A DNA stretch of 64,000 nt. It comes from a virus. Location: the IMG/VR virus record IMGVR_UViG_3300050120_000053, positions 1-64,000 of that record; one strand, 5' to 3'. Position 1 is the stretch's first letter. Each line of letters starts with the position of its first letter. A program made the translations under genes and the position numbers. Of the stretch, positions 14,087 to 22,638 are shown one piece after another. Under the pieces are notes generated by a model. The model searched no databases. It was not told the origin of the DNA and worked only from the letters and a program-made list of their open reading frames with translations.

Positions 14087-15147
14087 GCACTGCACTTTCA
14101 ACGCGTCAGGAGTTTGGCGCACAGGAATCCACGCATGCGCTAGTCGAGACGGCATCGACGGCCATTGCAGCCAAGGCTAAAGCGATGGTCGAGGCACGGT
14201 ACGTCATGGCGATGCGCCAGCCGCGCAACTGGGACCAGGTTCGTCAGGATCTGATGGCCGAGTGCAAGCGCCCCTCGTTTGCGCATAACAAAAGCGCCTA
14301 CTACCGAAAGCCGATTGGTAAAGGCGTTGAGGGGCTGGGCATTCGGTTCGTCGAGGTCGCGTTGCGCTGCATGAAGAATGTGCTGGTCGAAACATCCATG
14401 ACATTCGAGGACGAGTCGAAAGAGATCCACTGCGTAAGCGTGACGGATCTCGAATCGAACTTGACCTATCCGCTGGATGTTCGAGTGTCGAAGACGGTCG
14501 AACGCTCGAATCCGATGGATGACGGATCGTACATTTCGGTTCGCAAGAACAGTTACGGCAAGCTCACCTACACCGTCCCGGCCAACGATGATGACTTGCT
14601 CAACAAGCGCGGCGCGCTGATTTCAAAGGCGATGAGAACGCTTGGCCTGCGCATCATCCCCGGCGACCTACAGGACGAGGCCGAAGAAATCATCAAGGCC
14701 GTCCGCATGGATGAGGCCGCACGCGATCCTGGCGCGGAACGTAAGCGCATCGCCGATGCCTTCGGAGAAATCGGCGTGAAGGCTGCGGACCTTGTTTCTT
14801 TCTTGGGCCACCCGCTCGACACATGTTCTCCGACTGAGTTGGTCGGTCTGCGCGGTATCTACGGTGCGATCAAGGACGGCGAGGCCACTTGGAAGTCCGT
14901 CATGGATAACAAGGAAGAACAGATGGACCGCGAGGACATCAAGCCGCCACAAAGCGGGGATGGCACCGCGAAGGTGATCCCAGTTTGTTCCGACGAGGAC
15001 TTCAAGAAGAAAACCCCGGAATGGCGCAAGTTGATTCTCGAAAAGAAGAAGTCGGTCGCGGACCTGACGGCGATGATCGAGACGAAGATGCGCCTGACTG
15101 ATGACCAGAAACTAACGATTGACGCATGGAGTCATGATGACGAATGA
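14083..15147 (+). CDS. Candidate single-strand annealing / recombination protein
   Basis: A 354-residue protein with a conserved core from ~60 to 215 (RPSFAHNKSAYYRKP, GLGIRFVEVALRCMKNV, LTYTVPANDDDLLNKRGALI, ALISKAMRTLGLRIIPGDL) and an acidic C-terminal third. It overlaps a YqaJ-type exonuclease. Phages usually pair such a nuclease with a RecT/Beta-like annealing protein, and the length, the basic core and the tail fit that role. I cannot place it in a named annealing family by eye, so the function rests mostly on context. Confidence 0.6.
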   Translation: MSTALSTRQEFGAQESTHALVETASTAIAAKAKAMVEARYVMAMRQPRNWDQVRQDLMAECKRPSFAHNKSAYYRKPIGKGVEGLGIRFVEVALRCMKNVLVETSMTFEDESKEIHCVSVTDLESNLTYPLDVRVSKTVERSNPMDDGSYISVRKNSYGKLTYTVPANDDDLLNKRGALISKAMRTLGLRIIPGDLQDEAEEIIKAVRMDEAARDPGAERKRIADAFGEIGVKAADLVSFLGHPLDTCSPTELVGLRGIYGAIKDGEATWKSVMDNKEEQMDREDIKPPQSGDGTAKVIPVCSDEDFKKKTPEWRKLILEKKKSVADLTAMIETKMRLTDDQKLTIDAWSHDDE

Positions 15148-16735
15148 GCGAATTCTCCACAACTTGGTGCAGGGCAGCGACGAATGGTTGGCGTTTCGCC
15201 TGACTCACTTCGGCGCGAGCGAGGCCGCCGCAATGTTGGGTATATCCAGCAAGGTCAAGCGTACGGAACTGCTGCATATGAAGCACACCGGCACGCCGAA
15301 GGAATTCTCCGACTGGGTTCAGAAGAACATTCTGGATTACGGCCACGAGGTCGAAGCGTTGGCTCGTCCGATCATCGAGGAAGTTCTGGGTGAGGATCTG
15401 TACCCGGTTACCTACTCGTTTGGCAAGATGTCGGCATCGCTGGATGGTCTGACGATGTCGGATGAAACGGCGTTCGAACACAAACAATGGAATGCCGCGC
15501 TGGCAGCGTCAGTCAAGGCAAAGATCCTGCCGGAAGAATTTCAGCCGCAGTGCCAGCAGATCACGATGGCGAGCCCCGCCAAGCGCGTGATTTTTACAGT
15601 TTCGGACGGCACCCGGGAGAACATGGAATACATGGAGGTCTTGCCCGACCCGGCATGGCATGAGCGGATTCGCGCTGGCTGGGCGCAATTCGAAAAGGAT
15701 CTCGTCGAGTATGTGCCGCAAGAGGTCGTCGAAAAGCCGAAGGCTGATGCAATCATGGCCCTCCCGGCTCTGGCCGTGCAGATTCGCGGCGAAGTCATCA
15801 CGAGCAACCTGCCTGCGTTCAAATCGGCGGCCGAGCAGTTCATCACCGGCATCAAGATGGACCTCAAAACCGACGAAGACTTCGTGAACGCGGATGCGAC
15901 CGTCAAATTCTGCGAGGTAAAGGAGAAGGAGATTGCGGTCGCAATGGATGCGGCGATCGCACAGATGTCGAGCGTCGATGAACTGATGCGCACCGGCAAA
16001 TATGTCAGCGAGCAATTGCGCACGAAGCGTCTCGCGCTGAGCACCCAGATCGAGCAACGCAAGAAGCAGATCAAGGAAAATGCGGTAGCCGAACGTCGCC
16101 GGAAATACGCCGACCACGTCGAAGCATTGAACAACGCGCTAGGTGACGCGTCCGTCGTGGTTGCGGCTCCGGACTTTGCGGGTGCCATCAAGGGCCTTAA
16201 GACCATTGCGAGCGCCAATGACAAGCTCGATACGGCACTCGCCAACGGCAAGATCGCCGCCGATGCTGCCGCGCGTGATCTGCGTGCAAAGCTGGACTGG
16301 TACGAGCCGCTTAAGGCTGAACACGCTTTCCTATTCCGCGACCTACAGGCACTAATCCAGAAGCCAGTCGAGGATTTCGAACTGGCTGTGACATCGCGGA
16401 TTGACCTGCACAAGCAGGCTGAAGCGGAGAAGGCCAAGATAGTGGCACCGGCGGAGCAACCAACGCCAGCTACTGCGCCAGCAAAGCAAGTGCAGTCCGC
16501 GCCGTGGGTCGCGCCCGTGACGCCCGGTAGTGCGCCTACCCTGCGCCTTGGACAGATCAATGAGCGCTTGGCGCCTATTGCCTTGAGCGCTGAAGGATTA
16601 GCGAGTCTTGGCTTTACACATGCTGCCACCGATAAAGCCGCGAAGCTCTATCACGAGTCCTCTTTCCCGCTGATCTGCGCCGCCTTGGTTCGACACATTG
16701 AAGCGGCGTCAAGCGGTCAAAAGAAAGCCGCTTAA
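15137..16735 (+). CDS. YqaJ-family viral recombination exonuclease with long C-terminal extension
   Basis: A 532-residue protein. Residues ~10-200 match the YqaJ nuclease fold: GSDEWLAFRLTHFGASEAAA, the acidic residue in SASLDGL, E-x-K in AFEHKQ, and a following glutamine motif (EFQPQCQQI). The expected activity is a 5'-3' exonuclease feeding the annealing protein upstream. Residues ~220-400 are helical and coiled (EQRKKQIKENAVAERRRKYA), like DUF1351-type extensions, and the tail is Pro/Ala-rich. The family is usually 200-350 residues, so this is a fusion. ATG 15137 is preferred over 15134 for ribosome-site spacing; it overlaps the upstream stop. Confidence 0.85.
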   Translation: MTNERILHNLVQGSDEWLAFRLTHFGASEAAAMLGISSKVKRTELLHMKHTGTPKEFSDWVQKNILDYGHEVEALARPIIEEVLGEDLYPVTYSFGKMSASLDGLTMSDETAFEHKQWNAALAASVKAKILPEEFQPQCQQITMASPAKRVIFTVSDGTRENMEYMEVLPDPAWHERIRAGWAQFEKDLVEYVPQEVVEKPKADAIMALPALAVQIRGEVITSNLPAFKSAAEQFITGIKMDLKTDEDFVNADATVKFCEVKEKEIAVAMDAAIAQMSSVDELMRTGKYVSEQLRTKRLALSTQIEQRKKQIKENAVAERRRKYADHVEALNNALGDASVVVAAPDFAGAIKGLKTIASANDKLDTALANGKIAADAAARDLRAKLDWYEPLKAEHAFLFRDLQALIQKPVEDFELAVTSRIDLHKQAEAEKAKIVAPAEQPTPATAPAKQVQSAPWVAPVTPGSAPTLRLGQINERLAPIALSAEGLASLGFTHAATDKAAKLYHESSFPLICAALVRHIEAASSGQKKAA

Positions 16736-16752
16736 CCGAACAGGAGCATCAA

Positions 16753-17226
16753 ATGGAAACGAAACAATGGTCGTTTGTCGATAAGTCCGGATGGCCCTCA
16801 GGTGATTGGCATGACGAACCGGACAAGCTCCAGTGGTTAGACCAAGCAACCGGGTTGCCTTGCCTGATTCATCGAGGCCCCAGCGGTGCCCTTTGTGGCT
16901 ACGTTGGAGTATCGGAGGCGCACCCCTTGTTCAAGGCCGACTACGACGCGGCGGACGTGGATGTGCACGGCGGCCTGACATTCTCCGACATGTGCCAAGG
17001 ACAAGCGGAGACGGGCAAGGGAATCTGTCATGTGCCCGGCGAGGGAGAGCCAGATCACGTTTGGTGGTTCGGATTCGATTGCGCTCATTCTGGCGATCTT
17101 TGCCCTGCCTACGATGGTCGCCATTTTTCTGGCGGCTACAACCAATACCGAGGCATTGAATACGTGAAGTCTGAGTGCGCCAGCTTGGCGGCACAACTCC
17201 ACACTGACGCGAAACACCCCGCCTAG
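16753..17226 (+). CDS. Conserved hypothetical phage protein
   Basis: A 157-residue soluble protein rich in His, Cys, Trp and Asp (GLPCLIHRGPSGALCGYVGV, VHGGLTFSDMCQG, HVWWFGFDCAHSGDLCP). The spaced Cys/His residues suggest metal binding. The RYxGIEYVKSECASLAAQL-like C-terminus resembles a conserved but uncharacterised phage protein. An AGGAG ribosome site precedes it. No function assigned. Confidence 0.6.
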   Translation: METKQWSFVDKSGWPSGDWHDEPDKLQWLDQATGLPCLIHRGPSGALCGYVGVSEAHPLFKADYDAADVDVHGGLTFSDMCQGQAETGKGICHVPGEGEPDHVWWFGFDCAHSGDLCPAYDGRHFSGGYNQYRGIEYVKSECASLAAQLHTDAKHPA

Positions 17227-17494
17227 TTTCACCGCCGCCACCCGCATGCATTGGCCCTATGGCGTGTTCGCATGTTCCTAGGGTGGCGGCTCCTAACATT
17301 CGAGTGGATATGAAGCAGGTTATCAACGAAGCCGGTTCACGGCCAATCGAAATAATCTAAGTAACCGCAAGGCAGATCCCCTGCTTCTTGCCATCAATAG
17401 CCCGCCATATGCGGGCTTTTTTACGTGGCGGGGGTTGGGGGGGGGGCTATCGGAAATGTTGGGTGATAGGAATGTTTGGCGTTTGATGAATGCA
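17227..17494. other. Intergenic stretch with terminator and G-runs
   Basis: No gene seen. It contains the terminator at 17399-17423 and a G-rich run at 17430-17446 (five and then ten consecutive G, separated by TT) just before the operator-bearing promoter. Confidence 0.5.
17399..17423 (+). terminator. Intrinsic terminator
   Basis: AGCCCGC / GCGGGCT seven-pair stem, CATAT loop, then TTTTTT. It ends the 11-17 kb operon ahead of the next repressor-controlled promoter. Confidence 0.8.
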
Positions 17495-17541
17495 TTAAAC
17501 ACCATGTTTCGTTTGACACACGTATAAACATGGTGTTTAAT
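17495..17541 (+). promoter_or_regulatory. Repressor-controlled promoter, copy 3
   Basis: Operator TTAAACACCATGTTT (17495-17509), then -35 TTGACA (17513-17518), 17-base spacer, -10 TTTAAT (17536-17541) overlapped by operator AAACATGGTGTTT (17526-17538). The spacer differs from the 10.95 kb copy by only a few bases, and the leader behind it is also similar. It should drive the helicase/methylase operon under repressor control. Confidence 0.8.
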
Positions 17542-17575
17542 ACTTCACATCAGCCAACCCACCCCGGAGTCCCCA

Positions 17576-17722
17576 ATGACCCCTCCCCACAACGACCTCC
17601 TCCACGCGGCTTACTTGACCCGCGCGGACCATTTGCTCAAGCGCATGGCGGTCGCGGCCGGGTCTGGAATCGTGATCGGTATCGCCTGGTACGTGCTCGT
17701 CGGCCTTCGCGCTGGCGCCTGA
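17576..17722 (+). CDS. Small single-pass membrane protein
   Basis: A 48-residue product with a cytoplasmic N-terminus (MTPPHNDLLHAAYLTRADHL) and one hydrophobic helix (VAAGSGIVIGIAWYVLVGLR). First gene behind promoter copy 3, with a CGGAG ribosome site. No family recognised. Confidence 0.5.
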   Translation: MTPPHNDLLHAAYLTRADHLLKRMAVAAGSGIVIGIAWYVLVGLRAGA

Positions 17723-17743
17723 ATCTTCCCTCTCGGAGTCGAC

Positions 17744-17911
17744 ATGCATACGAACTGGATAGTTGTACTGATGACTGTTGGCGTGCTTTTGGCCGTTGTC
17801 GCATGTTTGCTGGTTCGCGGCGCGGCAATTCAGGAGCGCGAGGCAGCGGCAGAAGACGAGGCGTTTGCGAAGGTGCGACGTGCGATTGATCCGCTGGCGG
17901 GATTGCGGTGA
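17744..17911 (+). CDS. Small N-terminally anchored membrane protein
   Basis: A 55-residue product. Residues 5-25 are a membrane helix (WIVVLMTVGVLLAVVACLLV) followed by a charged helix (QEREAAAEDEAFAKVRRA). The CGGAG ribosome site is good. The stop overlaps the next start. With the preceding gene it forms a pair of tiny membrane proteins at the head of the operon. Function unknown. Confidence 0.5.
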   Translation: MHTNWIVVLMTVGVLLAVVACLLVRGAAIQEREAAAEDEAFAKVRRAIDPLAGLR

Positions 17912-18273
17912 TGGACTGCTATTGCGATTACGACGAGCCGTGGAAGGTGTACGCGAAGACTGAACGCAAGGCGCGGAAGGTCCACCTGTGTAACGAGTGC
18001 CATTGCCGCATCCAGCCGGGCGAGAAATACGAACACGTGACCGGTATCGCAGATGCAGTCGAAGTTTTCAAGACTTGCGCTCGCTGCATCGCGCTCCGCG
18101 ATTGGGTCGAGGCGCATGTTCCCTGCTTCTGCTGGTGCCACGACGAGATGGTCGACGCAGCAATCGAAACGTGCCGGAATTATTCGCACGAAGCGCCGGG
18201 CCTGCTGTTCGGCGCCTATCGGCGGCAAGTAGCAATCAAACGCGCAGCGGCTGCATCGCGCGCTAACCACTGA
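17911..18273 (+). CDS. Cysteine-rich metal-binding protein
   Basis: A 120-residue protein with several paired cysteines: MDCYCDYD, LCNECHCRIQPGEKY, KTCARCIALRDW and PCFCWCHDE. The CNECHCRIQPGEKY block is like a LIM/treble-clef zinc knuckle. Probable zinc-binding structural or DNA-interaction protein. An in-frame GTG one codon upstream is an alternative start. Role in the operon unknown. Confidence 0.6.
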   Translation: MDCYCDYDEPWKVYAKTERKARKVHLCNECHCRIQPGEKYEHVTGIADAVEVFKTCARCIALRDWVEAHVPCFCWCHDEMVDAAIETCRNYSHEAPGLLFGAYRRQVAIKRAAAASRANH

Positions 18274-18283
18274 GGGAAAGACT

Positions 18284-19684
18284 GTGCTTCATACCGATTA
18301 CGAATCGTTCATTGCCAGCAAACAACTGGCCGACGTGCCGACTGGCTTTGACTGCGATGTTCCGGTCGGTCCGCTATTCGACTTTCAAGCCGCGTGCGTG
18401 AAGTGGGCACTGAAGCGCGGCCGCGCGGCGCTGTTCGAGGATACCGGTCTCGGCAAGACGCTGCAGCAGGCGATGTGGGCATACCACGTCTGCGAGCACA
18501 CGGGCGGAAACGTCATCATTGCGGCCCCTCTCTGCGTCGCACAACAGACCGTCGAGGAAGCGGCGAAGTTCGGCATCACGATCAAGTATTGCCGGCATGA
18601 CAGCGAAGTCGAGGACGGCATTACGATCACGAACTACGAAATGCTTGAGCACTTCGAGTTGGAATCGTTCGTCGGCGTCGTGCTGGACGAGTCGAGCATC
18701 CTGAAAGGCCACACGAGCAAAACCCGCGCTTTCATCACGGAAGCTTTTCGCCGAACACCGTACAAGCTGTCATGCACGGCCACGCCAAGCCCCAACGACT
18801 GGATGGAACTCGGCAACCAGGCGGAATTCCTCGGTGTCATGACGTCGGTCGAAATGCTCTCAACGTTCTTTACCCATGATGGCGGTGATACCGGCAAGTG
18901 GCGCCTGAAGGGTCACGGCAAGGTCAAGTTTTGGGAGTGGATGGCCACGTGGTCGATTTGCATCCGCAGCCCTGCAGATCTCGGTTTCGACGGCGATCGC
19001 TACATTCTGCCGCCGCTGACGCTGGTCGAGCATACGGTATCGAGCGAATCGCTTCTGGAAGGTCAGCTGTTCCCGATCGTCGCGCAGACGTTGACCGAAC
19101 GCCGTCAGGCGAAGCGCGCAAGCCTGGCGGACCGGCTCGAAGTCGCTGTGAAGCTTGCTCGTGAGTCAGACGGCCCTTACATCATCTGGTGCCACCTGAA
19201 CGACGAATCGGAAGCGCTCGCCGCGATCCTGACTGATGCCGTCGAGGTAACGGGCTCGATGACTGCCGACGAGAAAACCCGCCGCATCATGGATTTCACG
19301 CATGGCAAGGTTCGCGGCCTGATCAGCAAAAGCTCGATCTGTGGCTTCGGCATGAACTGGCAACACTGCCGCCAAATGATCTTTGCGGGCATGGACGATT
19401 CCTTCGAGAAGTACTACCAAGCCGTGCGCCGGTGCTATCGATTCGGCCAGACGCAGCCCGTCTCGGTCCACATCATCACCGCTGATACGGAAGGTGCTGT
19501 GAAAGACAACATCGCGCGCAAGCAAGCGCAGAGCGATTCGATGGCTGGCGAGATGGTCGCCTACATGCGCGAGCTCACAAAGAAGCAGATCGAAGGGGCC
19601 AAGAGTGGTACCGAGGCTTACCGTCCAGCGCGCCCAATGGAAATGCCCGAATGGATTTTCCGAAATATGGAGTCAGTTCAATGA
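18284..19684 (+). CDS. SNF2-like DNA helicase/translocase
   Basis: A 466-residue superfamily 2 ATPase starting at GTG. Motifs: Walker A in EDTGLGKTLQQ (~residues 52-62), Walker B as LDESS (~135), SCTATPSPND (motif III) and RRCYRFGQTQPV (motif VI with the arginine fingers). The compact core and the RFGQ motif are typical of the phage SNF2/SWI-like family. It is cytoplasmic and ATP-driven on double-stranded DNA. Its end overlaps the DNA methyltransferase start, so the two may work together, for example in replication, DNA modification or resisting host restriction. Confidence 0.85.
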   Translation: MLHTDYESFIASKQLADVPTGFDCDVPVGPLFDFQAACVKWALKRGRAALFEDTGLGKTLQQAMWAYHVCEHTGGNVIIAAPLCVAQQTVEEAAKFGITIKYCRHDSEVEDGITITNYEMLEHFELESFVGVVLDESSILKGHTSKTRAFITEAFRRTPYKLSCTATPSPNDWMELGNQAEFLGVMTSVEMLSTFFTHDGGDTGKWRLKGHGKVKFWEWMATWSICIRSPADLGFDGDRYILPPLTLVEHTVSSESLLEGQLFPIVAQTLTERRQAKRASLADRLEVAVKLARESDGPYIIWCHLNDESEALAAILTDAVEVTGSMTADEKTRRIMDFTHGKVRGLISKSSICGFGMNWQHCRQMIFAGMDDSFEKYYQAVRRCYRFGQTQPVSVHIITADTEGAVKDNIARKQAQSDSMAGEMVAYMRELTKKQIEGAKSGTEAYRPARPMEMPEWIFRNMESVQ

Positions 19685-20565
19685 ATGTTATCGACCAGGC
19701 GATTGATGATCGATTCAGCCTTTACAACGCCGATTGCGTGGACGTTGCGCGCGCTCTGCCCGATGCGTCGATCGACTTCTCGGTGTACAGCCCGCCATTT
19801 GAATCTCTGTTCGTGTTCAGCAATTCCGAGCGCGACATGGGGAACAACGCATCGAGCGCGGACTTCTGGACGCACTACCGGTTCCTGATTGCCGAACACA
19901 TGCGCATCATGAAGCCCGGTCGGCTGGTGGCGATCCACTGCATGAATCTGCCGACGTCCAAGACGCGCGATGGCTATATCGGGTTGAAGGATTTTCGCGG
20001 CGAGATCATCCGTGCGCATCAAGCCGCGGGTTTCATCTATCACTCGGAAGTGTGCATCTGGAAAGACCCGGTAGTCGCCATGCAACGCACGAAGGCGCTT
20101 GGCTTGCTCTACAAGCAATTGCGCAAAGACAGCGCCATGAGCCGCCAGGGCATCGCCGATTACCTTGTCGTGATGCGCAAGCCCGGCGACAACCCGGAGC
20201 CAGTCACGCACACGCATGAAAGCCTGCCGGTCGATCTGTGGCAACGCTACGCCTCGCCCGTCTGGATGGACATTAACCAGTCCAAGACGCTGCAGTACAT
20301 GAGCGCACGGGAGACGGACGATGAACGCCATATCTCGCCGCTACAGCTCGAAGTTATTGAGCGCGCGATCGACCTGTGGACGAACCCGAACGACCTGGTT
20401 TATACGCCGTTCCTTGGCATCGGCAGCGAGGTCTACACCGCACTCAAGATGGGGCGCCGCGGCATCGGATCGGAACTGAAGTCGTCTTACTTCAAGCTGG
20501 CTGTCGAGAACTGCAAAAGTGCCGTGGTTGATAACCAGGGCGATCTGTTCGCGGAACAAGCATGA
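19681..20565 (+). CDS. DNA methyltransferase (N4/N6, beta-type motif order)
   Basis: A 294-residue DNA methylase. Motif IV is SPPF (residues 37-40) near the N-terminus and the AdoMet-binding motif I-like FLGIGSE is near the C-terminus, followed by GRRGIGSELKSSYF (motif X region). This motif order is that of beta-class methylases, and SPPF leans towards N4-cytosine. No restriction endonuclease gene is adjacent, so it is an orphan methylase likely used for self-protection or regulation. Start set at the ATG overlapping the helicase stop (ATGA). Confidence 0.85.
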   Translation: MNVIDQAIDDRFSLYNADCVDVARALPDASIDFSVYSPPFESLFVFSNSERDMGNNASSADFWTHYRFLIAEHMRIMKPGRLVAIHCMNLPTSKTRDGYIGLKDFRGEIIRAHQAAGFIYHSEVCIWKDPVVAMQRTKALGLLYKQLRKDSAMSRQGIADYLVVMRKPGDNPEPVTHTHESLPVDLWQRYASPVWMDINQSKTLQYMSARETDDERHISPLQLEVIERAIDLWTNPNDLVYTPFLGIGSEVYTALKMGRRGIGSELKSSYFKLAVENCKSAVVDNQGDLFAEQA

Positions 20566-20750
20566 CCAGCGAGCGCCAAGCAGTCGACAAGGCTCTAGCC
20601 AAGTACGACCTAGCGACCAATAAGACCGCCGTGCTCGCGCTTGAACTGCTCAGTACCACGGCGCAAATGGTGGCCGTCGACTTGGATCAGGAAATTTCGT
20701 ATCTGGCGAATGGGTATCTGATTACACGCGCGCCAGCGAAAAGTGCTTAG
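20562..20750 (+). CDS. Hypothetical small protein
   Basis: A 62-residue helical protein (MTSERQAVDKALAKYDLATN, LALELLSTTAQMVAVDLDQE). It overlaps the methylase by four bases. No family recognised. Confidence 0.45.
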   Translation: MTSERQAVDKALAKYDLATNKTAVLALELLSTTAQMVAVDLDQEISYLANGYLITRAPAKSA

Positions 20751-20788
20751 TCCGCGCACCTACTGCGACACTTTTAGGAGAATGAAAG

Positions 20789-21331
20789 ATGAGCAACAGA
20801 TTGACGCAACATGACCGCAACTCGTTTATCAGCGCAGTTTTGAATGATGTCCCGATGATCGACTATGACGAACAAGCTCGCGAGAAAGTGCAGAAATTTG
20901 CCCTCACGCTGCTTCCGGAAGGGGTCTCAGCTGCATTGAAGGCATTCCCGGATTGGTTCATGGTGACCATGTATATATCGCTTCCCGGAACGTTGAACAA
21001 TTGCTCTGTGACAGCGAAAGACCGCAACGAGTTCGATAAGCAGTTGAAGGCAAATAAGAAACTTTGGGCAGAACTGGTTGCGATGGAAAAGGCGAAGAAC
21101 GCACAGGGCACCATTCGTTCGAATCTTCGCGAAAAGGTGCGTGGGCTGGCATATAGCTGCACGACCGTAAATGCGCTCGAAACCCGCGCGCCCGAGTTCA
21201 AAAAGTATCTCGGCAAATCGACACCTGTCGTAGATCGCTCCGTTCCCGTTGTGCAGAACATCGTCGCTGATCTCGCGAAGGCTGGTTGGCCGAAGGATCA
21301 GAAGAAGCCAGCAGCACGCAAAGCAGCATAA
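20789..21331 (+). CDS. Nmad5-like nucleotide-modification-associated protein
   Basis: A 180-residue protein beginning MSNRLTQHDRNSFISAVLND and VPMIDYDEQ, which I recognise as typical of phage proteins assigned to Nucleotide modification associated domain 5 (Nmad5). These domains were predicted from gene neighbourhoods of modified phage DNA; a catalytic activity is not established. Here it sits between two DNA methyltransferases, in keeping with such a role. The ribosome site AGGAG is good. The C-terminus is basic and Lys/Ala-rich. Confidence 0.65.
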   Translation: MSNRLTQHDRNSFISAVLNDVPMIDYDEQAREKVQKFALTLLPEGVSAALKAFPDWFMVTMYISLPGTLNNCSVTAKDRNEFDKQLKANKKLWAELVAMEKAKNAQGTIRSNLREKVRGLAYSCTTVNALETRAPEFKKYLGKSTPVVDRSVPVVQNIVADLAKAGWPKDQKKPAARKAA

Positions 21332-21400
21332 CCCCGCACCCTACCCGCTGCGTCGGGGATGCGGGTTGGCGGGATTGAAAACACATATTGGAGCGACGAA

Positions 21401-22435
21401 ATGAGCAAGCCGTTTGTCATGAGTCAAGACGATGCCGTAGAGCTTTGGAATTCAGCATCCGGCGATTACTTTGAAGCACAGTTGGTTGACTACGCCGCAA
21501 AGGCAATCAACTTCTTTACCGACATGATGCCCGGTAGCGCTTCGAATACTACGGCTTACGAATGTAATAACGAGGCTTGTGGCTGGTGCGGAAAGCGAGA
21601 CGACACGGTTCATCCAAAACACGATCAAAGCACGCTGCTTTGTCCTCAGTGCTATGAAACGACAGAACCCACCCCCTCACCGATCTCGGATCAAGTCGCC
21701 GTATTGGCAGACGATCAACCTGTTGCTTATCTAATGTCTCCGCCGTGCGAGGGCTCGTTCTGCACCGTCCACACAACGGGCGATCGGAATGCCTTAGAAG
21801 AGCACGGCTGGACTTTCTACAACGAAGTGCGTAACGAATTCACCGCTCCGGCGCCGGTACTTCAAGCCGTTGCGTGGAGGATGCCAAACGCATTTTCAAG
21901 ACATCGCCACGATAAATGGCGCATCAGCCAAGACTTAGACGATTTTCCTGAGAATGGAGAATGGCTCTACGCCGCCCCGCCTGCCAATGCGCTTGTCGCG
22001 AGCGTGCCGGTAGCATTCGATCAGCACGAAGTGGACCACGGAACTCACATTGAGATTGTTCCGCACTACGCGGACGATACCGAGATCGATGCGAGACGTT
22101 ACCGCTGGCTGCGTGATCCCGATGTCGATGTCGCGCTTGTGCTCGATAAGGTCACGGGGGAAGTTCCCACAACCGAAGGTTTGATCGGCGTCGGTTATAA
22201 GACCTATGAATACCGGTCGGGTGTTGAGTTGGACGCTGCCATCGATAAGGCCATCGGCGTCATAGCTTCGCCTGCCAGTCCCGCAGCGAGCGTGCTGACA
22301 GATGCGCAGCGAGATGCATTAGAGCGCGCTATCGTCGTGTTGCATCACCACCGGGATTTAGTAGGCATCAGCGAAAAGGCGGAGGTAACGATTCGCGCCC
22401 TCCTTGCAGCGTCTATGGGCGGAGATCGGACATGA
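21401..22435 (+). CDS. Mosaic phage protein with zinc ribbon and RYRWLR module
   Basis: A 344-residue multi-module protein. It has a helical start (SKPFVMSQDDAVELWNSASG), a zinc-ribbon-like CGWCGKRDD...LCPQCYE (~residues 58-85), a middle block (VAWRMPNAFSRHRHDKWRIS ... WLYAAP), and EIDARRYRWLRDPDVD (~225) of the kind scattered among phage proteins. The 3' end shares 19 identical bases with the end of the next gene. GGAG precedes the chosen start. Function unknown; it looks assembled by recombination. Confidence 0.6.
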   Translation: MSKPFVMSQDDAVELWNSASGDYFEAQLVDYAAKAINFFTDMMPGSASNTTAYECNNEACGWCGKRDDTVHPKHDQSTLLCPQCYETTEPTPSPISDQVAVLADDQPVAYLMSPPCEGSFCTVHTTGDRNALEEHGWTFYNEVRNEFTAPAPVLQAVAWRMPNAFSRHRHDKWRISQDLDDFPENGEWLYAAPPANALVASVPVAFDQHEVDHGTHIEIVPHYADDTEIDARRYRWLRDPDVDVALVLDKVTGEVPTTEGLIGVGYKTYEYRSGVELDAAIDKAIGVIASPASPAASVLTDAQRDALERAIVVLHHHRDLVGISEKAEVTIRALLAASMGGDRT

Positions 22436-22638
22436 GCACGCGCATCCCTTGTTCAGCCCTTCGCGCTGGCGAATGTCATAACGGGTTCCCAGTGACCGCA
22501 GCTTGTCATGGAATCGATGCGATGCCGCCGATTTGCATGCGCGAAGAATATTGCGGTCGAATCTATAACCATCTTGGCGGAACAACACTGGTGATCGCAA
22601 ACGCGCTGAAAGCGTCTATGGGCGGAGATAAAGCATGA
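22432..22638 (+). CDS. Small cysteine-containing protein
   Basis: A 68-residue protein with five cysteines (PCSALRAGECHNG, AACHGID, PICMREEYCGRI). Its last residues (ALKASMGGDKA) echo the end of the preceding protein (ALLAASMGGDRT), showing a shared 3' module. Overlaps of four bases join it to both neighbours. Function unknown. Confidence 0.5.
   Translation: MSTRIPCSALRAGECHNGFPVTAACHGIDAMPPICMREEYCGRIYNHLGGTTLVIANALKASMGGDKA

Noticed and set aside
15541-16629. 362-codon open frame on the minus strand
   Set aside because: Antisense shadow of the YqaJ exonuclease gene; composition is Ser/Ala/Arg-rich and unlike any family.
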